Assembly (NCBI GenBank): GCA_023055505.1
Contig: JALIRH010000008.1
Span: 1,364,001-1,428,000, forward strand
DNA length: 64,000 nt
Direction: 5' to 3'
Origin: Callipepla californica brunnescens
Taxonomy: Eukaryota > Chordata > Aves > Galliformes > Odontophoridae
Part shown: in pieces, positions 38,001-48,400 of the stretch
Position numbering within the stretch: position 1 is the first letter of the stretch
How the letters are laid out: each line of letters opens with the position of its first letter
Position numbers and translations under genes: made by a program
Notes under the pieces: generated by a model
The model's database searches: none
What the model was told of the DNA's origin: nothing
Seen by the model: the letters and a program-made list of their open reading frames with translations, nothing else

Positions 38001-39650
38001 TGGAGCGAGTCCAGAGGAGGCCCACAAAAATGCTCAGAGGGCTGGAGGACCTCACCTATGAAGAAAGGTTGAGGGAGTTGTGTTTGCTCATCCTGGAAAA
38101 GAGAAGGCTCCTGGGATACTTCATTATGGCCTTCTAGCACTTAATGGGAGCTTATAAATGCCAGAGAACAACTTTTTATAAGGTCTGATAGCAATGGGAC
38201 AAGGGAGAATGGATTTTAACTTAAATAAAAATGGGAGATTTACATTAGATGTTAGGAAGAAATTCTTTACCTAGATGGCTGTGAGGCCCTGGCACTGCTG
38301 CCCAGAGCTGTGGGTGCCCCATCCCTGGAGGTGCTCAATTGCAGTCTGAGCTGGTGGGGGGCAGCCAGCCCATGGCAGGGGGTTCAAAATAGGTTATCAT
38401 CAACATCCCTTCAAATCAAAGCCATTCCATGAATCTGTGACATACACTGTAATAATCTTTACCTAAATCTAAAGAAAGCCTTGAAAAAAATCAATTATGA
38501 ATATAGAGATAATTGGACTGTAACTGACATTACATAACTACTGCTGCATGCCTTACAGTGAAATTATTCTAGCCCGTATAGCCGATTAAGATGGAGAATA
38601 AGACCATCCTGCAAGACCTACAGTTACTCAGTGTCAGTCTTACAATTTACAAACGAACCATTTCAGCCATTCAATGGATTTAAACACTGCAATACAGGAC
38701 TTCTTTTACCTCATCAATACTGTCAAAGAAATTAATAAACCCACACTAACCTGAGGATAAAACAAAAGTACCTGAAAAGGAACTGATAGATAGAAAGACA
38801 GAAGGGCTGACAGAGATCAAGTCAAAAGGAAATTCACTTACAAATCAGCATTTAGAAGCGGGAATACAAACATGGAAAAGGAAAGGAAGAGCTCCAGTAC
38901 ATGACTTAAGTTGCAATGTAAATTTAAAAACTGTAAATTAGTAGGAAAACCTAGTACAAAGATTATTAACTGTTGTGCAGAGTGACTTCCAGCTCCCAAC
39001 ACAGAACAACCTTCCTGTGGAAGCAACACATTTAATACATAAAATCATGATACATAAAAAATGGGGTTGATCTACCATACAGACTCACCTACAGAGGAAT
39101 AATTCACTCATACCACACACGTAGGAAAGGCTATACCAAGGAACTGTTTGAAATGCTGTGAAGCTTGCCTCACAGAGGAAATGCTTCTTTTCAGTCTCCT
39201 TGGAAAGTTTTGTCTGTCCACACCTAATTATTGCCTTACTAAACTTCTGGACTACAGAGAGATCGGAAACCAGAATGCTCACACTAAGCATGAGGTGAGA
39301 GTGTTAACAGTATCAGTCAACTAGGAGCAGAAAGACAGCCTCCGCTTCCTGCAGGGCATAATTATGTGAGCTCCCAGAATAAGTGACTTTGGGAGACGTA
39401 TTACAATTATGAAACAGTACAACTAACACAAGTCTTGAAATGCCACTTTTTAATTTAAAAACAAAACAAGAAACCACAAAAAAAGCTCACCATACACGAG
39501 CCCACCTGTGAGCAATTACTACTTGATTTCAAGGGACTAGCAGACCAATGTTTAATTAAAAACAAAAATAGGGAAGTTACCTGGATAACCAATTCCTTTG
39601 GCATTTGCATAGGGAACCCCAGAAGATCCAGGGCTATACACAGGATTCAT
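31966..39650 (-). CDS. FAM168B: FAM168B (MANI, myelin-associated neurite-outgrowth inhibitor), complete CDS
   Basis: Five coding exons on the - strand, in transcript order, are 39650-39581, 35876-35793, 34533-34391, 33553-33376 and 32078-31966. They sum to 588 nt, giving 195 residues and TGA, the same length as the mammalian protein. The product is rich in proline, tyrosine, serine and alanine. It starts [16 protein letters not shown], contains [18 protein letters not shown] and [19 protein letters not shown], and ends [10 protein letters not shown]. These blocks are almost identical to mammalian FAM168B and distinguish it from FAM168A. The protein is reported in neurons and membranes, restrains neurite outgrowth and binds CDC27. 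Introns are GT-AG. The ATG has A at -3. The promoter is the CpG island near 45.5 kb. Confidence 0.97.
33376..33553 (-). CDS. FAM168B: FAM168B fourth coding exon
   Basis: The exon is 178 nt, phase 0 in and phase 1 out, with acceptor ttctcaacag and donor GTATGT. It encodes [19 protein letters not shown] through [23 protein letters not shown]. The methionine/glycine/alanine-rich end is the second hydrophobic segment. Confidence 0.96.
34391..34533 (-). CDS. FAM168B: FAM168B third coding exon
   Basis: The exon is 143 nt, phase 1 in and phase 0 out, with acceptor tttgtttccag and donor GTAGGT. It encodes [19 protein letters not shown] through YPQQNPYAQ. This is a serine/proline/tyrosine-rich, probably disordered segment with several S/T-P sites. 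Confidence 0.96.
35793..35876 (-). CDS. FAM168B: FAM168B second coding exon
   Basis: The exon is 84 nt, phase 1/1, with acceptor ctttcttccag and donor GTATGT. It encodes [18 protein letters not shown] then [10 protein letters not shown]. The alanine-rich hydrophobic segment corresponds to the first proposed membrane-associated stretch of the protein. Confidence 0.96.
37315..37381 (-). mobile_element. CR1 LINE 3' tail, antisense, in FAM168B intron
   Basis: The sequence catcatagaatcatagaatgg followed by tttgggttgaaagggacc is the reverse complement of a CR1 3' end with its ATTCTATG repeats. On the + strand it is antisense, so it is co-oriented with FAM168B transcription. Confidence 0.85.
37900..38440 (+). 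mobile_element. CR1 LINE 3' fragment, about 540 bp, in FAM168B intron
   Basis: CR1 3'UTR blocks are in order: gagcgagtccagaggaggcc, the ctggagga/cctcacctatgaag region, aggaagaaattctttacc, gtgccccatccctggaggtg, and a tail ending in cattccatgaatctgtga. It is moderately diverged and 5' truncated. It is the longest clear sense-strand CR1 in the window and opposes FAM168B transcription. Confidence 0.9.
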
Positions 39651-39661
39651 GATTTCAGTAA
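39581..39661 (-). CDS. FAM168B: FAM168B first coding exon (11 nt of 5'UTR plus 70 nt of CDS)
   Basis: The acceptor is ttcttcccaacag, followed by TTACTGAAATC and the ATG at 39650-39648. The exon encodes [23 protein letters not shown] and the first base of an alanine codon. The donor is GTAACT. The start codon has A at -3 and A at +4, a favourable context, and no other in-frame ATG lies upstream in this exon. Confidence 0.96.
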
Positions 39662-40889
39662 CTGTTGGGAAGAAAAAGAAAAAACAAACATATTTACTCA
39701 AGTATAGCGAAAGCTTGAAAACTCAGCAACCAAAATGTAAGCAGAATTGGAGAAAAGAAGAAAAGGAATAAAAAGCAGCAATTCCACTTCTCACATCACC
39801 AGAAAACTGTAATTACAGATCAAGGCAAAGTTACTGCAGAATTACATTTCAAAGCATCACTAACTCTCAGTCAGCTAGAGAATCTCTCTCCAGTGAAGTA
39901 TTCTCTACTGCAGATCATGCTTTCAGAACAGTTCCACCCCAGAGAGCTTCCCCATGGCACTCAGCTCCAAAACCCACTGCAGGAGCAGCAGCCTTCCCAC
40001 CAACCTGCCATTTACCATCTACTGACATGGGTTTCCCCCCATTTCTTCCTTGAAGCATCCAGCCAAGGGATGCAAATACTCACAGTCAGTTACTACTGGC
40101 AGTACAAGACTGGGATTCCAATCCTTTACCACCACTGCCAACAGCCCAAGTATCATAGAAGCAAGAGGAAATAGGCCTCCATTTGAAAGGTAGCTCCTTT
40201 TACTTTGCTATGTTCTTCAGAGCATGAGGTGAGCTGGCAACTGGGTCCACTCATTTCTCGTTCTGTGTATGTTCACACAGAAAAGAAGTACCCATAATTA
40301 GCACTGCTGGTAGGAATAAAACCAAGCACCATTTTCAAGCGGACCTTGTACAGAAACACCAAGGCAAGAAAAATGGCACTGAAGATGGGCAAGTCTCCCT
40401 AGTAAGTCTAGGAACACAAATCACCACATCAGAGCTCAGCAAGTACCTCCTGCAAGAGTATTGTTTGCAACTACTTATCTAATATTTTACTAAAAAAAAA
40501 ATCCCCATATTTTAACCTAACTCCCTTCAGCCTTCTCATTTTCTGCATATATTTTCAGCTGCTGTAAATACAAGTGTCAGACTGTCAGCACAAATAGCCT
40601 CTGATGGCACAAGAGGAGGCCACCAGACTTTCTCACTATGTGCTAGTACCTGGTACTTGAATCACTTCCCCTTCTGCACCTCCAGATGCACAATCTTGAA
40701 GGAATTGTGTGTTTAGTTACAGAGTAAGTTATGGCAGCAATCTGAGCTAAGTTTAGCAGGATAGGTGCCCTGATAAACCTATGGTAAGGAGCCATGTGAA
40801 GCACAAGCAGTTTGCTTTCTAAAGCAAGAACAGCTCTGTAGCAAGAGTTTTACTAGTGTTTATTTGATTTCATTCAGAAATTGAGTGAG

Positions 40890-40930
40890 TTTTAAGGTCC
40901 CTCCCAGCCCAAATCATTCTGCAATTCTAC
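40890..40930 (+). mobile_element. CR1 LINE extreme 3' tail
   Basis: Only tttaaggtccctcccagccc and aaatcattctgcaattct remain, matching the CR1 end. It is very short, so the call rests on about 40 bases. Confidence 0.6.
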
Positions 40931-42705
40931 AGTAATGACTCCAACATATCTGAGAATTTCCATCCTTCCCTTATTATTTCCCTCCATCCTCATCTCATTT
41001 GCACCTTTGTTCTTCTACCGTTGGATTTGTCACATGTTTGCCTCCAAGCTTATAAAACCTGAGAAAGGCTCAACCTTCAATTTGGGGAAGGATACGCCCT
41101 TCTACCCAAAACTAACATTCTCCCACAAACCCATATCTCTACAAATACCTCCTTTCAGCCCACCTAACTAGAAGGAAAGAAGACCCTTTAATCACACCAC
41201 AACTCTGAGTGACAAGAAATAAGCCTGGGAAAACAGCAGTAGTGTTCTATAAATATTTGGGTAAAATAACAAGCAAACAGAAAAACAATTATTACTAGTC
41301 AATAACCCCAGGAGAACCCACTTACATTCTGGGAGACAACTTTAACTGAAGCCATTCAAAGCTGAAGAGATGGAAAACCAATCAAAAAAGTCAGGCAACT
41401 CCGACTTGATCTCAAAGTGGCAATTAAGAAAGGGCAAAAACCATGGCACTACAGCCTCGCAAACTGACTTAGTGGAAAAAACAGTCGACTACCACTTGAA
41501 ATGAAACCATGCCTTGAAACTTACCACCACTCATCTCAACCAGGACAGTTAAAGCGTGTGCACATGCACACGAGCACATCTTCAGCTGCAGAGGTATGGG
41601 ATTTTTACTGCTGCTGCTTTTGCACTGAAACGCAAGCAGAGAACCACCCACATGCAAAAGGAGCTTACAAGTTTTTATATTGCAGACAAAACTTCTAATC
41701 CAATTCTAATTTAAAATAATTCTTTGTAGGCCTGCTCCAAAGGACCCAGCATGCATAAACATAATTACACAGTATTATCCAATGGTTGCAATCATCCCAC
41801 CCTCTGTGTATTTTACTTGGAAGTGCATCTGTAACACTGGAACACAGAACCCTGTGGCCCACCTTTCCATAAGGCTTAAAGCCCACATCAAACATAGGCT
41901 GAAAACCACGCTTCTCGGGGATCACTTCAGACTGCTTTTCCTTTCTGTTGGCATCCCCTCCGAAGCATTCTCATGCTAATGTGCATGTTAATATGTCTAC
42001 CGTGCACCACCTTTATATAAATTGTACAGAATTAATTGCATGTAAATCACCCAGTCAACAAATTCCTTCTGCTGATGTGGAGCTAATCATATTTATTAAA
42101 GATACTCTGATTAGAAGACCTGTGTGCTTGGCAATGGCAAAGGCTTCACCTTCCATTCTTTCCCAAAGCCAAACAATCCAACAGTTCTGACGAAGCCTGT
42201 TACATCTCCTCTTGCGGCAGACACCAGGGCAATCATCCATCCTCCTTTTAGTGCCACACTTCAGGGAGTTGAGCACAAAGACCAACTGCCAGTAGTGCTG
42301 AAACCCCAGCACACTGCTTCTTCCTGCAACAGCCAGCGAGCATATTTCTAGGAATCTTTGCTTTCTGAACTTGTTTTACAGAGAAGTACGAATGCAAAAA
42401 AGGAATTGAAAAATCAGGCCTATCAACCACCACAAAACAAATTACACACTCCTTTTTGACATACACATTTTCTTACTATTTATTTTCAAAGTTACGCAGC
42501 AAAAATGTTGGAACAACATTGCTGAATGACACTGTGCTCACTTTATTATCATTCTATCCCAGGACTGGGGGAAAAAACCTCTCAAGTATCTTGCCTACCA
42601 TGTACCCACTACCATTTTCATTCTTGCAAGTTAAGCAGACTTGCATTAAAACATTATAGTACCTCACATCTGTCCATCCTCAAGTACTTTGGGAATGCTC
42701 TCTGC

Positions 42706-42790
42706 GTTCACCTCTCACCTCCCTCGCCCTGCTGGCAGCCCTGGGTACCACTGGCCTTCCTGGACACAGGGGCACAAATGCAGTAGTTTG
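42706..42790 (-). mobile_element. CR1-related fragment, antisense
   Basis: The sequence acctccctcgccctgctggc and the block cactggccttcctggacacagg closely match the inner end of the larger antisense CR1 that follows (43450-43530). The two therefore derive from the same part of CR1. Confidence 0.7.
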
Positions 42791-42931
42791 AGAATGCACT
42801 CTGCGTTCTAAAAGAGGAACTTGTAAACAGTTCTCTAGTAGATGCTAAGTTAACTACCATCTTTGGAACGTTCAGCATTTTTCCTGTTTGACTTCTAGGC
42901 AAAACTTCATAGAAGCAAAATTCCTGAAAGT

Positions 42932-43520
42932 CACACAATCCCAGAACTGCGGGGATTAGAAGGGACCTCTGGAGATCATCTACAGTCCAACCCCAGGAGG
43001 TAAAGCAGGTTGCACATAAAAGCATTCAGGTGGGTTTGAATATCTCCAGAGAAGGAGACGCCACCATCTCTCTGGGCAACAAGTGCCAGGGCTCTGTCAC
43101 CCTCACTACAAAGAATTTCTCTCTGATATTCACACGGACCTTCCTGAGTTCATTTGTGCCCTCTGTCCTGTCACTGGGCACAACTGAAAAGAGCCTGGCT
43201 CCATCGTTATGACCCCTGCCCTGTAGCTATTTATATGCACTGATAAGATTCACTCTCAGCCCTCACTGTTCCAGGATGAACAATCCCAGATTTCTCAGCC
43301 TTTTCCCATCAGGGAGATGCTCCAGGCCCTGACCAGCTTCACAGCCCTGCACTGGACCCTCTACAGCAGTTCTCTATACGCCTCAAACTTGAGAGCCCAG
43401 AAGCAGCCCCAGTGCTGCAAACGTGTCCTCGTCAGGGCAGAGCACAGGGGGAGATCACCTCCCTCATCCTGCTGGCATCCTGGGATACTACTGGCCTTCC
43501 TGGCCACAGTGGCATAAATC
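42932..43520 (-). mobile_element. CR1 LINE 3' fragment, antisense, about 590 bp
   Basis: It starts with ttagaagggacctctggagat and runs through ctccagagaaggagacgcc, cagcccctcactgttccagg-like and gagatgctccaggccctgac blocks. These are the reverse complement of the CR1 3' region in the expected order. It is located in FAM168B intron 1. Confidence 0.88.
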
Positions 43521-45301
43521 CAGTAGTTCTTATTCTAAAAAATATTTGTTTCCACTGCTACACAGTAAATAAAATTAGTTGGTACACTTACGATTTTCAA
43601 AGGGCAGGGAGTGATTACAGAATTAGCTGCATCCGTGTCTGTCAAGACTTCAGGGTCTGACATCAGCAGGAATTCAACACTTCAAGTCTTCCCACACAGC
43701 ATAGGTAGCACATGCTACTTTTCTTCCATTAAATCCAAGAGTCAAAACAGTTAATTTTACTAAACATTACCCCTCGTTTCAAATAGGACAGGGACCTGTG
43801 AACAACCACGATGGATCAGTGCTTACAAAGAACTGCTATGCCTCCTGCTCCCAGCATGCAATCCTGCTCTGGCATTCCCTCTCAAAAACTGAGACCAGCA
43901 GAGCCCGTTTGCAGGATTCTGGCTCTGTTGGGAGTTTTCTGCCTACCAGTGCGAGAGAGCTGAGACACAACACCAAATGCCTACAACTGCACTGGCTCCA
44001 ATGCAAGACAGGGAGCAGGCCCAGATAGCTGAAGCACAGCCTGGAGTGGTAGAATCACAGCCTGGAGAAGGACAAGTAACACACAAAGCAAAAGACAAAG
44101 CTGGAAGCACCATTCACAAGCAAGATTTCCTTTGCTGCTTTGGTTTTAAGACATCTCTTTCACAGTGGAGAAGGAGCACCAAAAATCATCCCAGTTTCTG
44201 ATTTGCGTGCTTGTGTACATGCATGCATTCATGTTCTTACTTTTTAAGACCAAGCAGAAATAAACCACTCAAGGGTTTTTAACCAATAGCATTCTTATCT
44301 GCAAGTCTATTCTACTAATGCTTGGGGATGTCTTTTCATTTTTAAAGGCTGAATAACAGAATTGAAATAGCCATACACTAGCAACAATAGCACTTGTGCG
44401 AACCATCAGGAAGGACAGACACAGCATGCCTGTGTACTGAAGATGTAACATAATTAGCTCCATTTATCATCTGTACAAAGGAAACCTGTGTGTAAAACTC
44501 AGTAACCAGATCCAGCTGGTGAACCAACTTCATTTGCACATTATGGCGTTCCGGTCTTCCAAAGCATCTCAGCAACATCACCAATGCCTTTCTCTTAAAA
44601 AACAACAACAAAAAAAAAACAACGAAACAACAAACACTCAAACACGACACCTGTAACTACAGAAAGACTCAAACAAATGGATTAGTGCCTATTGAAGCCT
44701 GTAGCTTCTTGCTTAGTGCTACTGCACAAGAAGAGGACATCTACTCACCTCTCCTTGCATCTGCAGTGTAACCTGGCGCTCACGTACGCAAATATTATTA
44801 TTTGAAAGACGTGGAACAAAGTTACCAATTCCTCAAGAGCTCTAGAAGCCCCTCCATTGCCAACACTGGGCAAGCTCATCAACGAGGAGATGCAAAGACA
44901 ACTTAATACTGAACGATTACAGTCTCACTACATGAAAAATAACCCATTCACCACATTCTGGATGCATCCGCAAGCCCTGCTCCTCAGCAAACCGCTGTCC
45001 CGCAGCACGCATCCCTTCTGGCACCGAGACGAAACCGCCACACGTCCCGGACTCAGAGGGGCTGAGGGGCGGCCTCCAGGCACCTGCTCCGCGGTAACCT
45101 TCAGCACGGCCCCGCCCGCCCACCGCGGGACGACGGCGTTCCCCTCGGCGCCGCGGGGCGCCGGGCCCGGGATGACGCGGCCGAGGCGCGGATGGCCGCG
45201 GGCCCGCCCGAGGCGGCCTTACGTAAGGGGCGGCGCGGTCGGAGCGGCTCCGGAAGCGGTGCCACTCGGGGCCGCGCCGGGCCTCGGCGCCGGGTACTCA
45301 C

Positions 45302-45480
45302 CGGGCTGCGGCGCTTCGTGGTGGCGGTCTCGGCTGTGTCGCTGCGTGCGTAGTGCGTAGTGCGTAATGCGTAACGCGGCGTGCGTGCGTGCGTGCGTGA
45401 GGCGGCGGCGGAGGGGCGGGGCGGGGCAGCGCTGCCTGCGGGGTGCAGCGGCCGCCGGGCAGCTCCAGCCGATCCGCGTC
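45302..45480 (-). other. FAM168B: FAM168B noncoding exon 1 (5' end uncertain)
   Basis: On the - strand the sequence GCAGCCCG is followed by GTGAGTACCC, a near-perfect donor, with the exon's last base at 45302. Joined to the acceptor at 39661 it gives a 5'UTR with no upstream ATG, because no cat triplet occurs on the + strand from 45302 to 45480. The upstream limit at 45480 is a working estimate. Confidence 0.7.
45347..45399. repeat. Heptamer (tgcgtag/tgcgtaa)x4 followed by (cgtg)x5
   Basis: Four 7-base units occupy 45347-45374 and five cgtg units occupy 45380-45399, separated by cgcgg. Both lie in the inferred 5'UTR exon of FAM168B. CpG-containing tandem repeats in a 5'UTR are potentially length-variable. 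Confidence 0.85.
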
Positions 45481-48400
45481 CGACCGCACCGAGCCACTGC
45501 GCAGCGACGCGGCGGCAACGTCACTTCCGGCAGGGCGCCGCCGTCACGTGGGGGTGCTGCCTTCCCCGCCCCCCCCGGCACGTGACGCCGCTTGCCCGCC
45601 TCTCCGCCGCCATTTCCGTGGCCGAGCTGCTGAGGTGACGGCCCGTAAAGGCGTCTTGTCTCCCTGCTAAGCTGCCGTGTGGGGTGACCCGCGCTAGGAA
45701 AGCAGCGCAGGTGGCAGCTTGGTGAGGCTGAGGCCCTATGTCAGCTGCGCCGTAGGAGGAGAGCGATAGATGCCCTAAGCGGCGTGGCAGTGCTCAGTGC
45801 AGCTTGATGTCTGTTGAGGAAACGTGACTCTGCCAGTGCTTGGAGGCAGCCTGAGCAAACGCAGGCAAGCAGGGCTGTTAGCTCTGTGAGGCTCTTCGCA
45901 GGCACTGTGACTGATGCGACCAAGAAGGGTGGGCAGCTGCCGTGAGAACGTAGCTGATCCTGGGTTGCACATGAATATGTGGGGTTGTGCTGCTGGAAAG
46001 GGTGATCAGAACCAAAGTGCAGCAGATAGGCCAAGTGTCGCACGTCTGTTGGGAGCTGGTGACTGCACAGCAGCTCTGTGCTCTGACAGACTGGCAGTCT
46101 GGCTAGACAGAAGTTACAGGTGAACCAGCAGCTACTTGCATCCCAGCAGTGAGGACAATGCTAGGTACCACCATCAGCTTTTCCTCTGAGAAGGGCTCAG
46201 TTACAGCAGGCTGAGCTCTGGCCGGCACACAGCCCATACAAGGCCTGGTGTCCCATGGGTTTACCTGACTCTTCAGGGCAGTTGGAGACCCACTTAGATA
46301 ACTAGTTTTGCTAAGTTTCCCTTTGCTCAGGGATATGCCATGCCTTTTCTCCATTCCTACTGTGTGTTATTAATAAAAACCTGAGGGGTTGAACTGCTGA
46401 GTCACAGCCTGAACCACAGAATAAGCACCTGAATGAAAGATCCAGTCAGCCCTGGGAGCTCAGGTGAGGGCAGTTCACCTGTGTGACAGGAACAGGTGGA
46501 GCCAGGCTGCACCTCTTTTAGATCTCGTTTAAGGGCTGACTGCTACTGAGGAAGGATCTCTTGTTGGAGATCTCTCCTTTTGGAGTTCTTCCCTGCAAGC
46601 ATAGATCCTTGGAGACAGGTGGGCATTCATTTTTCCTTCCTTTTGTAACATCTTGTTTGCACTGGTCCCTTTGCCTTTACAAACATAAAGAATAGAACTG
46701 ATTTTTAAAAACTAATAGAAATGAAGACTTCTTAACCCTTCTGATGTTTCTCTCCTACACTGTTGTGGTTTCAGTATTAACATGTACAAGTGATAACGTA
46801 GCAGAATTGCAAATGGATTCACGTCTTGCTGTCATTCGTGACAGAACATTTTGCACTTTTCTACTTATCCTCATATGCCTTCCTCCTACTGTAATGCAAT
46901 ATTCAGTAGTGCAGTGGAACTGGTCAGTCACAGAAGAACACTACAATGAACAAAGAGGTGTAACATTTGACTCTGGCTACATTGCAGAAAGATCTCTACC
47001 TTAATTAGTGAGGCATGAGTGAAAGTAACAGTGACTCAGGTGGTCTGCAGCACTTCATACAGCATAGTACTTTTTCCTTTGATTGTTGTTTGGGCAAAAG
47101 GAGAGAGACCTATTTGGTGAGTGAGAACTCATAACTGCTGCAGCCACACTAGTGATACAAATTGCTTGAGAAAATTTTCACTTCAACACATCTCTTGAAG
47201 AAGGCTCAAGTTTTACATACAAGGAAATGACAATAAAGGTAGTAAAGGGAAAGATACCATGTATAGAGGTATTTGCTCTGAAATTAATTACCGTGTTTTG
47301 TGAAATATTACTTATTTTTGAAAGAAAAAAATAACCCCCAACGCTTCTGATATCTTGTATTGCTAGAGATTTTCTCATCTGTCACCTGGCTCATCTGCAA
47401 CTGTTTGTACTGCTCAGGGAAACACGTACCTTCCACACTTACGTGCACTTGCCCTGGAGAGAGCTGCCTTGGGTAGCCACTCAGTGGCCGCTAGAAGCTA
47501 TTGCATTAATGTGACAATTACTTGCACCTGGATTTACTGGTTTTCACTGTTTCAGAGCACTGCTTACACAGAGACAACCCCTTTCCTGGACAGGAGCTGA
47601 GTGATCACAAGACACTGGAGAGGGACACAGCTAGAACAGCTGATCCAGACTGACTGAAGGGGTGTCCCAACCCATATGGCATCATTCTCAGTAATGAAAG
47701 CTGGGGAAAGAAGGAGGAAGGGGGGATATTTGGTGAGATGACGTTTGTCTTCCCTGTTACGTATGCTGAACCCTGCTTTCCTATGTGTGGCTGAACATCT
47801 GCCTGCTGATGGGAAGTAACAAATAGGCTCCTTGTTGTACTTTGTGTGCAGATTTTGCTTTACCAGGTGAGCTCTTTACGTCAACTCATGAGCCCTCACA
47901 ATTTTATTTTTCTGGTTCTCTTGTCATCTTAACTAGAGAGTGCGAGCAAGTGGCTGTACTGTTCTGAGCTGTCTGCTGGGGCACAAGTTGGTATATCTTG
48001 ATTAAAAAGTGGGTTTGGAGCAGTGTTGATTGCCTTCAGTAGGACTGGTAAATAAAATTAATCATAAGCATTTCTCATGTTTTGTTTCCTCCATTCCACT
48101 CCTTTCTTCAATGTTCAGATGCTCTTCTCATGGTCCTCCTTATTTTCTTCCTTCTCTTGTTCAGCAAGATCAAAATACCATCACTATAGACCTTAGAACT
48201 GTCTCCATCAATAGACATCTTAATTGTGTGGGTATTTTTTTTTTTTTAATCTAATACTTTGGGTACCAAACATAACTCAGTGGCTGAGCCAAGAAATTGG
48301 CAAATATGTTGTGATTCTCTATAAGCATCTGCCAGAATCCTGCTGACACACAGAGCACATAAATGTAGTGTGCCACTTTGCCCAGTTCTCCTTGCTCATT

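Larger units (their letters stand above)
45050..45650 (-). promoter_or_regulatory. FAM168B: FAM168B CpG-island promoter
   Basis: The GC content and CpG density here are far above the flanking AT-rich DNA. The core contains an ETS-type site in tcacttccgg (45521-45530), two CACGTG E-boxes (gtcacgtg at 45543-45550 and cacgtgac at 45579-45586), and a YY1-type gccgccattt near 45606-45615. There is no TATA box. This layout fits a TATA-less promoter of a broadly expressed gene. Transcription on the - strand would start roughly at 45420-45540; the exact position is not visible. Confidence 0.8.

Noticed and set aside
37745..38140. 131-codon frame on the - strand
   Set aside because: It is largely antisense CR1 sequence in a FAM168B intron.
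45050..45640. Several overlapping frames of 63-167 codons in the CpG island
   Set aside because: GC-rich sequence lacks stop codons by composition. The frames are arginine/alanine/proline-rich and occur on both strands, and the region is explained as the FAM168B promoter and 5'UTR.
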